From NCBI RefSeq assembly GCF_000026225.1, contig NC_011740.1, forward strand, positions 3,658,001 through 3,722,000: a stretch of DNA of 64,000 bases, read 5' to 3'. Below the pieces are notes generated by a model. It ran no database searches. It was not told where the DNA came from and worked only from the letters and a program-made list of their open reading frames with translations. The translations under genes were made by a program, and so were the position numbers. The stretch is from Escherichia fergusonii ATCC 35469 (GTDB lineage Bacteria; Pseudomonadota; Gammaproteobacteria; Enterobacterales; Enterobacteriaceae). Of this stretch, positions 17,257-26,100 are shown piece by piece (positions within the stretch are counted from its first letter, which is position 1; every line of letters starts with the position of its first letter).

Positions 17257-19173
17257 ATGTCATCCGATATTAAGATCAAAGTGCAAAGCTTTGGTCGTTT
17301 CCTCAGCAACATGGTGATGCCAAATATCGGCGCGTTTATCGCGTGGGGTATTATCACCGCATTATTTATTCCAACAGGGTGGTTACCGAACGAGACGCTG
17401 GCGAAGCTGGTCGGGCCGATGATCACTTATCTCCTGCCGCTGCTGATCGGTTATACCGGTGGTAAGCTGGTAGGCGGCGAACGTGGCGGCGTAGTCGGTG
17501 CCATCACCACCATGGGTGTTATCGTCGGCGCAGACATGCCGATGTTCCTCGGTTCTATGATTGCAGGTCCGCTGGGCGGCTGGTGCATTAAGCACTTCGA
17601 CCGCTGGGTAGACGGTAAGATCAAATCCGGTTTTGAGATGCTGGTGAATAACTTCTCCGCTGGCATCATCGGGATGATCCTCGCCATTCTGGCATTCCTC
17701 GGCATTGGTCCGATTGTTGAAGCCCTGTCCAAAATGCTGGCTGCGGGCGTTAACTTCATGGTTGTGCATGACATGCTGCCGCTGGCGTCTATCTTTGTTG
17801 AACCGGCGAAAATCCTGTTCCTCAACAACGCCATTAACCACGGTATCTTCTCGCCGCTGGGTATTCAGCAGTCCCATGAACTGGGTAAATCCATCTTCTT
17901 CCTGATTGAAGCTAACCCAGGTCCTGGTATGGGCGTGCTGCTGGCGTACATGTTCTTTGGTCGTGGTAGCGCTAAACAGTCTGCGGGCGGTGCGGCAATC
18001 ATCCACTTCCTCGGTGGTATCCACGAAATCTACTTCCCGTATGTGCTGATGAATCCGCGTCTGATCCTGGCCGTTATCCTCGGCGGTATGACTGGCGTGT
18101 TCACGCTGACTATCCTGGGTGGTGGTCTGGTTTCGCCGGCATCTCCGGGCTCTATCCTTGCGGTACTGGCGATGACGCCAAAAGGTGCTTACTTCGCTAA
18201 CATCGCGGGTGTGTGTGCGGCGATGGCAGTCTCCTTCGTTGTCTCTGCCATTCTGCTGAAAACCAGCAAAGTGAAAGAAGAAGATGATATTGAAGCTGCT
18301 GCACGTCGCGTTCAGGAAATGAAAGCTGAGTCTAAAGGCGCGTCTCCGCTGTCTGCGGGCGATGTGACTAACGACCTGAGCCACGTACGTAAAATCATCG
18401 TTGCCTGTGACGCCGGTATGGGTTCCAGTGCGATGGGTGCAGGCGTGCTGCGTAAGAAAATTCAGGATGCAGGTCTGTCGCAGATTTCTGTTACTAACAG
18501 CGCGATCAACAACCTGCCGCCAGATGTGGACCTGGTCATCACTCACCGTGACCTGACCGAACGCGCTATGCGTCAGGTTCCGCAGGCACAGCATATTTCG
18601 CTGACCAACTTCCTCGACAGTGGCCTGTACACCAGCCTGACCGAACGTCTGGTTGCTGCCCAGCGCCACACTGCAAACGAAGAGAAAGTAAAAGACAGCC
18701 TGAAAGACAGCTTTGACGATTCCAGTGCTAATCTGTTCAAGCTCGGCGCGGAGAACATCTTCCTTGGTCGCAAAGCGGCAACCAAAGAAGAAGCGATTCG
18801 TTTTGCTGGCGAGCAGCTGGTGAAAGGCGGTTACGTTGAGCCGGAATACATTCAGGCGATGCTGGATCGTGAAAAACTGACCCCGACTTATCTGGGTGAG
18901 TCCATCGCAGTACCGCACGGTACGGTTGAAGCGAAAGATCGCGTACTGAAAACGGGCGTGGTGTTCTGCCAGTACCCGGAAGGCGTGCGCTTCGGTGAAG
19001 AAGAAGAAGATGACATTGCCCGTCTGGTGATTGGTATTGCTGCCCGTAACAACGAGCACATTCAGGTTATCACCAGCCTGACCAACGCACTGGATGATGA
19101 GTCTGTCATCGAGCGTCTGGCGCACACCACCAGCGTGGATGAAGTGCTGGAACTGCTGGCAGGTCGTAAGTAA
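17257..19173 (+). CDS. mtlA: Mannitol-specific PTS enzyme IICBA
   Basis: Fused phosphotransferase permease of 638 residues that imports D-mannitol as mannitol 1-phosphate. The membrane IIC domain covers about residues 1-345. The IIB phospho-site is Cys384 in VACDAGMGSSAMG, and the IIA phospho-site is His554 in AVPHGTVEAKD, both at the positions known for E. coli. It is one residue longer than the K-12 protein I recall, apparently from an extra GAA codon in the run GEEEEDD near residue 583. First gene of mtlADR. Confidence 0.97.
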   Translation: MSSDIKIKVQSFGRFLSNMVMPNIGAFIAWGIITALFIPTGWLPNETLAKLVGPMITYLLPLLIGYTGGKLVGGERGGVVGAITTMGVIVGADMPMFLGSMIAGPLGGWCIKHFDRWVDGKIKSGFEMLVNNFSAGIIGMILAILAFLGIGPIVEALSKMLAAGVNFMVVHDMLPLASIFVEPAKILFLNNAINHGIFSPLGIQQSHELGKSIFFLIEANPGPGMGVLLAYMFFGRGSAKQSAGGAAIIHFLGGIHEIYFPYVLMNPRLILAVILGGMTGVFTLTILGGGLVSPASPGSILAVLAMTPKGAYFANIAGVCAAMAVSFVVSAILLKTSKVKEEDDIEAAARRVQEMKAESKGASPLSAGDVTNDLSHVRKIIVACDAGMGSSAMGAGVLRKKIQDAGLSQISVTNSAINNLPPDVDLVITHRDLTERAMRQVPQAQHISLTNFLDSGLYTSLTERLVAAQRHTANEEKVKDSLKDSFDDSSANLFKLGAENIFLGRKAATKEEAIRFAGEQLVKGGYVEPEYIQAMLDREKLTPTYLGESIAVPHGTVEAKDRVLKTGVVFCQYPEGVRFGEEEEDDIARLVIGIAARNNEHIQVITSLTNALDDESVIERLAHTTSVDEVLELLAGRK

Positions 19174-19183
19174 TCCAACCCTA

Positions 19184-19240
19184 CCCTCTCCTCACGGAGA
19201 GGGTTTGGGTGAGGGAAAAGCCTCACCCCAGCCCTCTCGG
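19184..19240. repeat. Two-hairpin repeat between mtlA and mtlD
   Basis: Two adjacent inverted repeats: CCCTCTCC/GGAGAGGG (19184-19203) and GGGTGAGG/CCTCACCC (19207-19229). The first stem is identical to the one at 14467-14487. Such GC-rich paired hairpins recur in enterobacterial intergenic regions and can stabilise the upstream message; here that would favour mtlA over mtlD, which is inference. Confidence 0.65.
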
Positions 19241-19267
19241 GTAAAAACATTGATGAAGGTTAATACT

Positions 19268-20416
19268 ATGAAAGCATTACATTTTGGCGCAGGTAATATC
19301 GGTCGTGGTTTTATCGGTAAACTGCTGGCAGACGCGGGTATCCAACTGACGTTTGCCGATGTCAATCAGGTGGTACTTGATGCCCTGAATGCCCGTCATA
19401 GCTATCAGGTTCATGTGGTCGGTGAAACCGAGCAGGTAGATACCGTTTCCGGTGTTAATGCCGTCAGCAGCATTGGTAATGATGTCGTTGATCTGATTGC
19501 TCAGGTCGATTTAGTCACTACCGCTGTTGGCCCGGTTGTGCTGGAACGTATTGCCCCGGCAATCGCCAAAGGGCTGGTGAAACGTAAAGAACAAGGTAAT
19601 GAATCCCCACTGAACATTATCGCCTGTGAAAACATGGTACGCGGCACCACGCAGCTGAAAGGCCATGTGATGAACGCCCTGCCGGAAGACGCCAAAGCGT
19701 GGGTAGAAGAACACGTTGGCTTTGTCGATTCCGCGGTTGACCGCATCGTACCGCCTTCGGCTTCGGCAACCAACGATCCGCTGGAAGTGACGGTAGAAAC
19801 CTTCAGCGAATGGATTGTTGATAAAACCCAGTTCAAAGGCGCGCTGCCGAACATTCCAGGCATGGAGTTAACCGACAACCTGATGGCATTTGTCGAACGT
19901 AAACTCTTCACCCTGAACACGGGTCATGCTATAACCGCGTACCTCGGAAAACTGGCGGGTCATCAGACCATTCGTGATGCGATTCTCGACGCGAAAATCC
20001 GCGCGGTGGTAAAAGGGGCGATGGAAGAAAGCGGCGCGGTACTGATTAAACGTTACGGTTTTGACGCGGACAAACATGCGGCGTACATCCAGAAAATCCT
20101 TGGTCGTTTTGAGAACCCGTATCTGAAAGATGATGTAGAGCGCGTAGGCCGTCAGCCGCTGCGTAAACTGAGCGCAGGCGACCGTCTGATCAAGCCACTG
20201 CTGGGTACGCTGGAATATGGTCTGCCACATAAAAACCTGATTGAAGGTATTGCCGCTGCAATGCACTTCCGCAGTGAAGATGATCCGCAGGCTCAGGAAC
20301 TGGCAGCACTGATCGCTGACAAAGGCCCGCAAGCCGCACTGGCAGAGATTTCCGGGCTTGATGCTAACAGCGATGTCGTCATTGAGGCGGTACGCGTTTA
20401 TAACGAAAAGCAATGA
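19268..20416 (+). CDS. mtlD: Mannitol-1-phosphate 5-dehydrogenase
   Basis: NAD-dependent polyol dehydrogenase of 382 residues that turns mannitol 1-phosphate into fructose 6-phosphate. The N-terminal HFGAGNIGRGFIG (residues 4-16) is the nucleotide-binding loop; the catalytic-lysine region lies near residue 215. The frame is open back to 19094 inside mtlA, but MKALHFGAG is the conserved start and has an AAGGT ribosome site. Confidence 0.97.
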   Translation: MKALHFGAGNIGRGFIGKLLADAGIQLTFADVNQVVLDALNARHSYQVHVVGETEQVDTVSGVNAVSSIGNDVVDLIAQVDLVTTAVGPVVLERIAPAIAKGLVKRKEQGNESPLNIIACENMVRGTTQLKGHVMNALPEDAKAWVEEHVGFVDSAVDRIVPPSASATNDPLEVTVETFSEWIVDKTQFKGALPNIPGMELTDNLMAFVERKLFTLNTGHAITAYLGKLAGHQTIRDAILDAKIRAVVKGAMEESGAVLIKRYGFDADKHAAYIQKILGRFENPYLKDDVERVGRQPLRKLSAGDRLIKPLLGTLEYGLPHKNLIEGIAAAMHFRSEDDPQAQELAALIADKGPQAALAEISGLDANSDVVIEAVRVYNEKQ

Positions 20417-20458
20417 TGTAAGACCAGGCCGCAGGGTAACCTGCGCCTGAAACATAGA

Positions 20459-21004
20459 TTGTCAGATATGCAGGCAACAATGGAACAAACCCAGGCCTTT
20501 GAAAACCGTGTGCTGGAGCGTCTGAATGCTGGCAAAACCGTACGGAGCTTTTTGATCACCGCTGTCGATCTCCTGACCGACGCGGTGAATATTCTGGTGC
20601 TCCAGGTCTTCCGTAAAGACGACTACGCGGTGAAATACGCAGTTGAACCGTTGCTTGACGGCGACGGTCCGCTGGGCGATCTCTCCGTCCGCCTGAAACT
20701 TATCTATGGGCTTGGCGTAATTAGCCGCCATGAATATGAAGATGCAGAGTTGCTGATGGCGTTACGTGAAGAGTTAAATCATGACGGCAACGAATACGCG
20801 TTTACCGATGACGAGATTCTGGGGCCATTTGGCGAGCTACACTGTGTGGCGGCACTGCCGCCGCCACCGCAGTTTGAGCTTTCTGATCCCAGCCTGTACG
20901 CAATGCAGATTCAGCGCTATCAACAGGCGGTACGTTCAACGATGGTGCTTTCCCTGACCGAGCTGATTTCAACAATCAGCTTGAAAAAAGCCTTTCAGAA
21001 GTAA
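20459..21004 (+). CDS. mtlR: Mannitol operon repressor MtlR
   Basis: All-helical repressor or co-repressor of the mtl operon (PF05068 family), here 178-181 residues. The K-12 annotation, as I recall it, starts about 14 codons further upstream at an ATG overlapping the end of mtlD; in this sequence that ATG (20416) is followed directly by TAA, so it cannot be used. The possible starts are the TTG at 20459 and the ATG at 20468. The core (VRSFLITAVDLLTDAVN, YEDAELLMALREELNHDG) is well conserved. Confidence 0.88.
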   Translation: MSDMQATMEQTQAFENRVLERLNAGKTVRSFLITAVDLLTDAVNILVLQVFRKDDYAVKYAVEPLLDGDGPLGDLSVRLKLIYGLGVISRHEYEDAELLMALREELNHDGNEYAFTDDEILGPFGELHCVAALPPPPQFELSDPSLYAMQIQRYQQAVRSTMVLSLTELISTISLKKAFQK

Positions 21005-21016
21005 ACAAACTCCCGC

Positions 21017-21226
21017 TTACAGTTTCTCTTCCTGTTTTGGTCGATAGAGCTGTCGATAATAATCCAGGCGTTGTAGATACACCTGCGCGTTTTCCTTCGG
21101 TACGCTGTCAGGAATGACATTACGCGGGGGCGTCTTGTTCAGATATTCCCGGAATGCCTGGCTTGATGCCATAAAATCGACAGCTTTATCAATAAGAAGC
21201 GGAACGTTTTCACCTAATTTTGTCAT
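21017..21226 (-). CDS. yibT: Small uncharacterised protein YibT
   Basis: A 69-residue soluble protein matching E. coli YibT by N-terminus (KLGENVPLLIDKAVDFMASS) and by position, convergent to mtlR. The start MTKLGEN has GGAGGCCC upstream; the open frame to 21301 is not supported. The C-terminal half differs clearly from the K-12 sequence I remember. No known function. Confidence 0.85.
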   Translation of the reverse strand: MTKLGENVPLLIDKAVDFMASSQAFREYLNKTPPRNVIPDSVPKENAQVYLQRLDYYRQLYRPKQEEKL

Positions 21227-21511
21227 GATCGGGCCTCCGTGTTTCTCCGCGTCGGGATGCGCGGCCGCTGATTGTAGTGTAGATGGTAAAAAGTGTGACA
21301 TTAAGGAAAACGTGCTTTATCTCCCCGTCTGAGGCTACGCCTTTTATCATCAGCTTTTTATGTTTAAATCCTTATCTATCATAAAATTACCAGGCTGATT
21401 AGTTAAAAGATGATTAACAAAAGCAATGGTTTTCAATCGATGAGTTGTGATTAAAGTCGCTCTGCGCGCATACTATGGATTGTTATTCTTATATCTATCA
21501 GAAGACACCAC

Positions 21512-21874
21512 ATGAAAGAAGTCGAAAAAAACGAAATTAAGCGCCTGAGCGATCGTCTTGATGCGATCCGTCACCAGCAGGCAGAGCTGTCGCTGGTTGA
21601 AGCCGCCGATAAATACGCTGAGCTGGAAAAAGAGAAAGCGACGCTGGAAGCGGAAATTGCTCGTCTGCGTGAAGTACATAGCCAGAAACTCAGTAAAGAA
21701 GCACAAAAGCTGATGAAAATGCCGTTTCGCCGGGCCATCACACGTAAAGAGCAAGCCGATATGGGCAAACTTAAGAAAAGCGTTCGTGGGTTGGTTGTCG
21801 TCCACCCAATGACTGCGTTAGGCCGTGAAATGGGCCTTGAAGAGATGACCGGTTTTTCGAAAACGGAATTCTGA
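21512..21874 (+). CDS. yibL: DUF2810 ribosome-associated protein YibL
   Basis: A 120-residue, highly charged protein. Residues 5-60 form a long coiled coil (KRLSDRLDAIRHQQAELSL onward), followed by a basic segment (FRRAITRKEQADMGKLKKS). E. coli YibL co-sediments with ribosomes in published proteomics; its function is unclear. It stands alone, with a hairpin 8 nt after the stop. Confidence 0.92.
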   Translation: MKEVEKNEIKRLSDRLDAIRHQQAELSLVEAADKYAELEKEKATLEAEIARLREVHSQKLSKEAQKLMKMPFRRAITRKEQADMGKLKKSVRGLVVVHPMTALGREMGLEEMTGFSKTEF

Positions 21875-21882
21875 TTTACACC

Positions 21883-21920
21883 TTCCCGCATTCATATCCT
21901 CTACAGGTTAAGTGCGGGAA
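21883..21920 (+). terminator. Possible yibL terminator
   Basis: Inverted repeat TTCCCGCA / TGCGGGAA with a 22-nt loop just after yibL. It is followed by CTCTCCTCCCC rather than a T-run, so it is only a weak intrinsic-terminator candidate. Confidence 0.4.
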
Positions 21921-22405
21921 CTCTCCTCCCCTCCGTATTCACCCCGAACTTTTGTCGCCTCCAGGCAAGCAAACTTTCATGTAATAAGCCATAATCTGAA
22001 AAATCATTTCAATCCCCCTCAAATCATATACCCCATCAATAATTTAATATTTCATCCTCTTAAACATATGCATATTCATTCACGATAATACTCTTTTTTT
22101 ATTGAATGCTGCCGGGATATATTTAGATAATAAATAATTAGACCGTATACATGCCCGTCCAGGAATTAATTTTTTGACATCCTATACCCATAACTATTAG
22201 CATCCTGCAAAAATTTAATATTTTTAACTACAATCAGACATATTTTATTGTTTAAGTAACTTTTAATATTCGTAAAACAAATATTTTGTATGACTTCCTT
22301 CCCAATACATTCGAAGGATTTATAGCTCGTTGCTGAGCATTAATATCACGGACCTTTCATCTTGTGAGCATTCAACATGATGAATTTAGATAAGGAAATG
22401 TTGCC
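21921..22405 (+). promoter_or_regulatory. AT-rich upstream region of the adhesin operon
   Basis: About 485 nt with no convincing gene, markedly richer in A+T than the flanking genes, as is usual for H-NS-silenced accessory loci. A TTGACA box at 22174-22179 is followed 15 nt later by TATTAG (22195-22200), a weak sigma-70 candidate. AAGGAAA at 22392-22398 is the ribosome site of the lipoprotein gene. Confidence 0.4.
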
Positions 22406-23080
22406 ATGTCTGTTAATAAAATACTGACTTGTTTGTTAACTGTATCGTTGATGGGTACGTTAACAGGCTGTGATTATGTCGATAAAATCAAACGAATAGA
22501 TGAATTACAACTACAGCAAGAAAAGCTAAGCGCAAGATTAGATATCATTGAAAAACAACAAACTACTAGCTTTTCAACAGTTGATAAACAGCAAACATTA
22601 CTCATTAATAGCACCAAAGCACTAACTCAAATCGTTAAAGACATTAAAAGTCAGCAAGATACCTTTGTCTTCACAGAATTTAACCCAACACAAACAAAAT
22701 ACTTCATTTTAAATAACGGTTCTGTCGGTTTAGCAGGCCGAGTGCTGGCTATTGATGCGGTTGAAAATGGCAGTGTTATTCGTATTTCACTGGTCAACCT
22801 TTTAAGTGTTCCCGTATCAAATATTGGCTTTCATGCTACATGGGGCAATGAAAGACCCACCGATACCAAAGCGCTGGCAAAGTGGCAGCAATTACTTTTC
22901 AACACCACCATGAATTCCACCCTGCAATTAACACCAGGTCAATGGCAAGACATTAATCTGACATTAAAAGGAGTTTCGCCTAATAACCTGAAGTATCTGA
23001 AGTTGTCCATCAATATGGCCAATATCCAGTTCGACACTGTTCAACCTGCTGAAACTCAGCAGCGAAAAAACAAAAAATAA
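22406..23080 (+). CDS. sadB: SadB-like DUF3251 inner-membrane lipoprotein (adhesin assembly factor)
   Basis: Lipoprotein of 224 residues. A lipobox LTGC places the lipidated cysteine at residue 22; the next residue is Asp, the signal that keeps lipoproteins in the inner membrane. Residues 28-70 look coiled-coil, and the C-terminal half (GRVLAIDAVENGSVIRISLV, LKGVSPNNLKYLKL) resembles DUF3251/YajI. In Salmonella, SadB is a trimeric inner-membrane lipoprotein that helps the trimeric autotransporter SadA through the periplasm. This gene lies 44 nt upstream of an SadA-family adhesin, so the same role is inferred. Confidence 0.85.
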   Translation: MSVNKILTCLLTVSLMGTLTGCDYVDKIKRIDELQLQQEKLSARLDIIEKQQTTSFSTVDKQQTLLINSTKALTQIVKDIKSQQDTFVFTEFNPTQTKYFILNNGSVGLAGRVLAIDAVENGSVIRISLVNLLSVPVSNIGFHATWGNERPTDTKALAKWQQLLFNTTMNSTLQLTPGQWQDINLTLKGVSPNNLKYLKLSINMANIQFDTVQPAETQQRKNKK

Positions 23081-23124
23081 ATGCAGCTTCTGCGCTTACT
23101 ATCAAGGAATTGAGAGCATCAATA

Positions 23125-26100
23125 ATGAACAAAATATTTAAAGTTATCTGGAATCCAGCAACGGGCAGTTACAGCGTTGCCAGTGAAACGGCGAAAAGCC
23201 GTGGTAAGAAGTCGGGGCGCAGTAAGCTGTTAATTTCTGCGTTGGTTGCGGGTGGGTTGTGGTCGTCGTTTGGGGCAAGTGCTACAGGTAACGCACCAGG
23301 TACCCCAGTTGGTTCTGGCGATAAATGGGTTGCTTTTGGGGAGAACTCAAAAGTAGATGCCAACACTACAAATACAAACGTAGAAAATCCATTAACGGGT
23401 GTCACAGAAGATGCCGCATCGGTAGCACTGGGCTATTATGCAGAAGCTCTGGGTTGGCGGAGTACCGCAATTGGCTCACGGAGCGAAGCAAGTGGTGAAA
23501 ACTCAACCGCCATAGGGGTTGAAGCAAAGGCTACCGCTAAAAATACAACTGCTGTCGGAGATTTTGCTCAAGCAACGGGTAGTCACTCCATGGCTCTTGG
23601 CGGCTATAGTGTTTCATCCGGGGTGGAAAGTCTTGCTGTAGGCCACGTTGCCAAAGCTACTGGTGAGTACAATATCGCTATGGGTACGAATGCTACAACC
23701 GCAAATACGAATAGCATCGCTATTGGACGAGATACCGAGGCTGCGACACAAGGGGTAGGTGAATCAAATACGGGGTACGCCTTGGCTATCGGCTCTGGTA
23801 CGAAAGCTTACAAAGATTACACTATCGCATTAGGACGCAATACGAAATCAAGTGCTGATTATGCAACTGCGATGGGATATATGGCAACTGCGTCCGGCAC
23901 GAGCTCTTTATCATTGGGGCAAAATGCCAAAGCAACTAACACAAACTCTATTGCAATAGGGTTAAACAGTAACGCGTCTACAATAAATGCTCTCGCTTTG
24001 GGTACTGATAGCAAGTCTTCTGGAGACAGCACTATTGCAATAGGCTTCGGAAGTAAAGCAGGCGGAACGGGAAGCATTGCCTTAGGTAGTAAGTCTTCTG
24101 CAGGTGGTAATAACAGTATTGCGCTTGGTGCAGATTCTGAAGCAAGTGAAGATAATACTGTGTCGGTAGGCTCTAGCTTGCTACAGCGTCGAATCGTCAA
24201 TATGGCGGCAGGTGCGATTTCGTCAGACAGTAAAGAAGCCATTAATGGTTCCCAGCTTTACGCCATCAGCCAATCGGTAGCAACAAGATTAGGAGGTGGA
24301 GCCGGTGTCGCCTCGAACGGAACTTTAACCGCTATAAGCTTCAAGCTTAAACGCAGTGAGTACAGCACCGTTGGTGATGCGCTTCAAGGAATTGACAATG
24401 ACACTCTTCATTGGGATGAAAATAACTCAGCTTTTAGCGCCAGCTATATTGTCAAAAATGCCGATGGTACGATTACCAGCTCTGAAAAAGAAAACAAAAT
24501 CATTAATGTGGAAGATGGCACCATTTCAGCCACCAGTACAGATGCCGTTAACGGCTCTCAACTGAACGCCACAAATACGCTCATTAACCAAATTGCCGGG
24601 AATACCAGCACAACCTATCTCCAGAATAATGGCGCAGGCATCAACTATGTTCGCACCAACGACACAGGCCTGACCTTTAAAGATGCCAGTGCTTCGGGAG
24701 CTGGCGCGACAGCTGTAGGATATAACGCTGTCGCCTCAGGCAAGAGTAGCGCGGCATTGGGCGACTCTTCACAAGCTACTGGCGAAGATGCTTTAGCGCT
24801 TGGGCGGAGTGCGCTGGCGAGCAGCGCCGACGCGATTGCGATAGGTGCAGAGACCCAAGCTGCTGAAAATGCTACCGCCATTGGCAATAGTGCGAAGGCA
24901 AAAGGGGCTAATAGCATAGCGCTGGGCGCTGGCAGCACCACTCAAGGTAATAACACCATCGCATTAGGTGTAAACAGTTTTGCATTGGGTAATCAATCTT
25001 TGTCACTGGGGACCGCAACGCAAGCTAAGGGGGTTAATTCTACAGCCTTGGGTAATGCAAGCCTGGCATTGGGTGATTCCAGCCTGGCACTCGGCGATGC
25101 CAGTGAGGCCGAATCTGAATATAGTATCGCTATGGGGGCAACCGCTATAGCATCTGGCATTGACGCCATTGCTATAGGTCATAATAGCAAAGCCAGCGAT
25201 GCAAATACGATTGCGTTGGGCAATGGCAGCCAGTCAAGCGGCTTAAACTCTATTGCCTTAGGTAAGGCCAGTGCTGTATCAGGCGATAATAGTCTTGCAC
25301 TTGGTAGTAATACCAGCGCTGTCGGTATTAACTCCGTCGCACTGGGGGCTGGCTCTATTGCAGATCTGGAGGATAGCGTTTCTGTCGGCAACGACTCATT
25401 AAAACGCAAGATCGTAAATGTGAAAAATGGCACGATCAAAGCTGACAGCAATGACGCCATTAACGGTAGCCAGCTTTATAGTGTAAGTAACTCAGTTGCA
25501 ACCTCGTTTGGTGGCGGTGCCACAGTAAGTGATACCGGCGTATTTACCGGCCCTAAATATAATATTGGTGGCAATGAATACACTAATGTTGGCGCGGCCC
25601 TTACCGCACTGGATAACGACGCCCTGTTATGGGATGCAACCGCTAAATCCAATGCTGGCGCATTCAGTGCTGGACATGGAAAAGACAATACTCCGAGCAT
25701 CATTACCAACGTTGCTGATGGTCAGATTAATGAAAACAGCTCTGACGCCGTGAACGGCTCGCAGTTGTATGACCTGAAACAAGATGCCTTGCTGTGGAAT
25801 AGCACAGCATTCAGCGCCAAACACGGCACCAACGGTACTGACAGCAAAATCACCAACGTACTGGCAGGCACTGTATCTTCCACCAGCACCGATGCCATTA
25901 ATGGTGGCCAGCTTTATAGTTTAGCCGATTCATTCACAACCTATCTCGGCGGTGGTGCCGATATCAGCGATACAGGAGCTCTCACCGGCCCGACCTACAC
26001 CATCGGTTCGACGAAATACTACAACGTAGGTGATGCCCTGAATGCAATTAACTCATCGTTCAGCACTTCACTTGGTGATGCCCTGCTGTGGGACGCTACA

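Noticed and set aside
17383..19125. A 580-codon open frame antisense to mtlA
   Set aside because: It mirrors a long, codon-biased real gene, lacks a ribosome site, and its product is rich in His, Gln and Arg with no recognisable domain.
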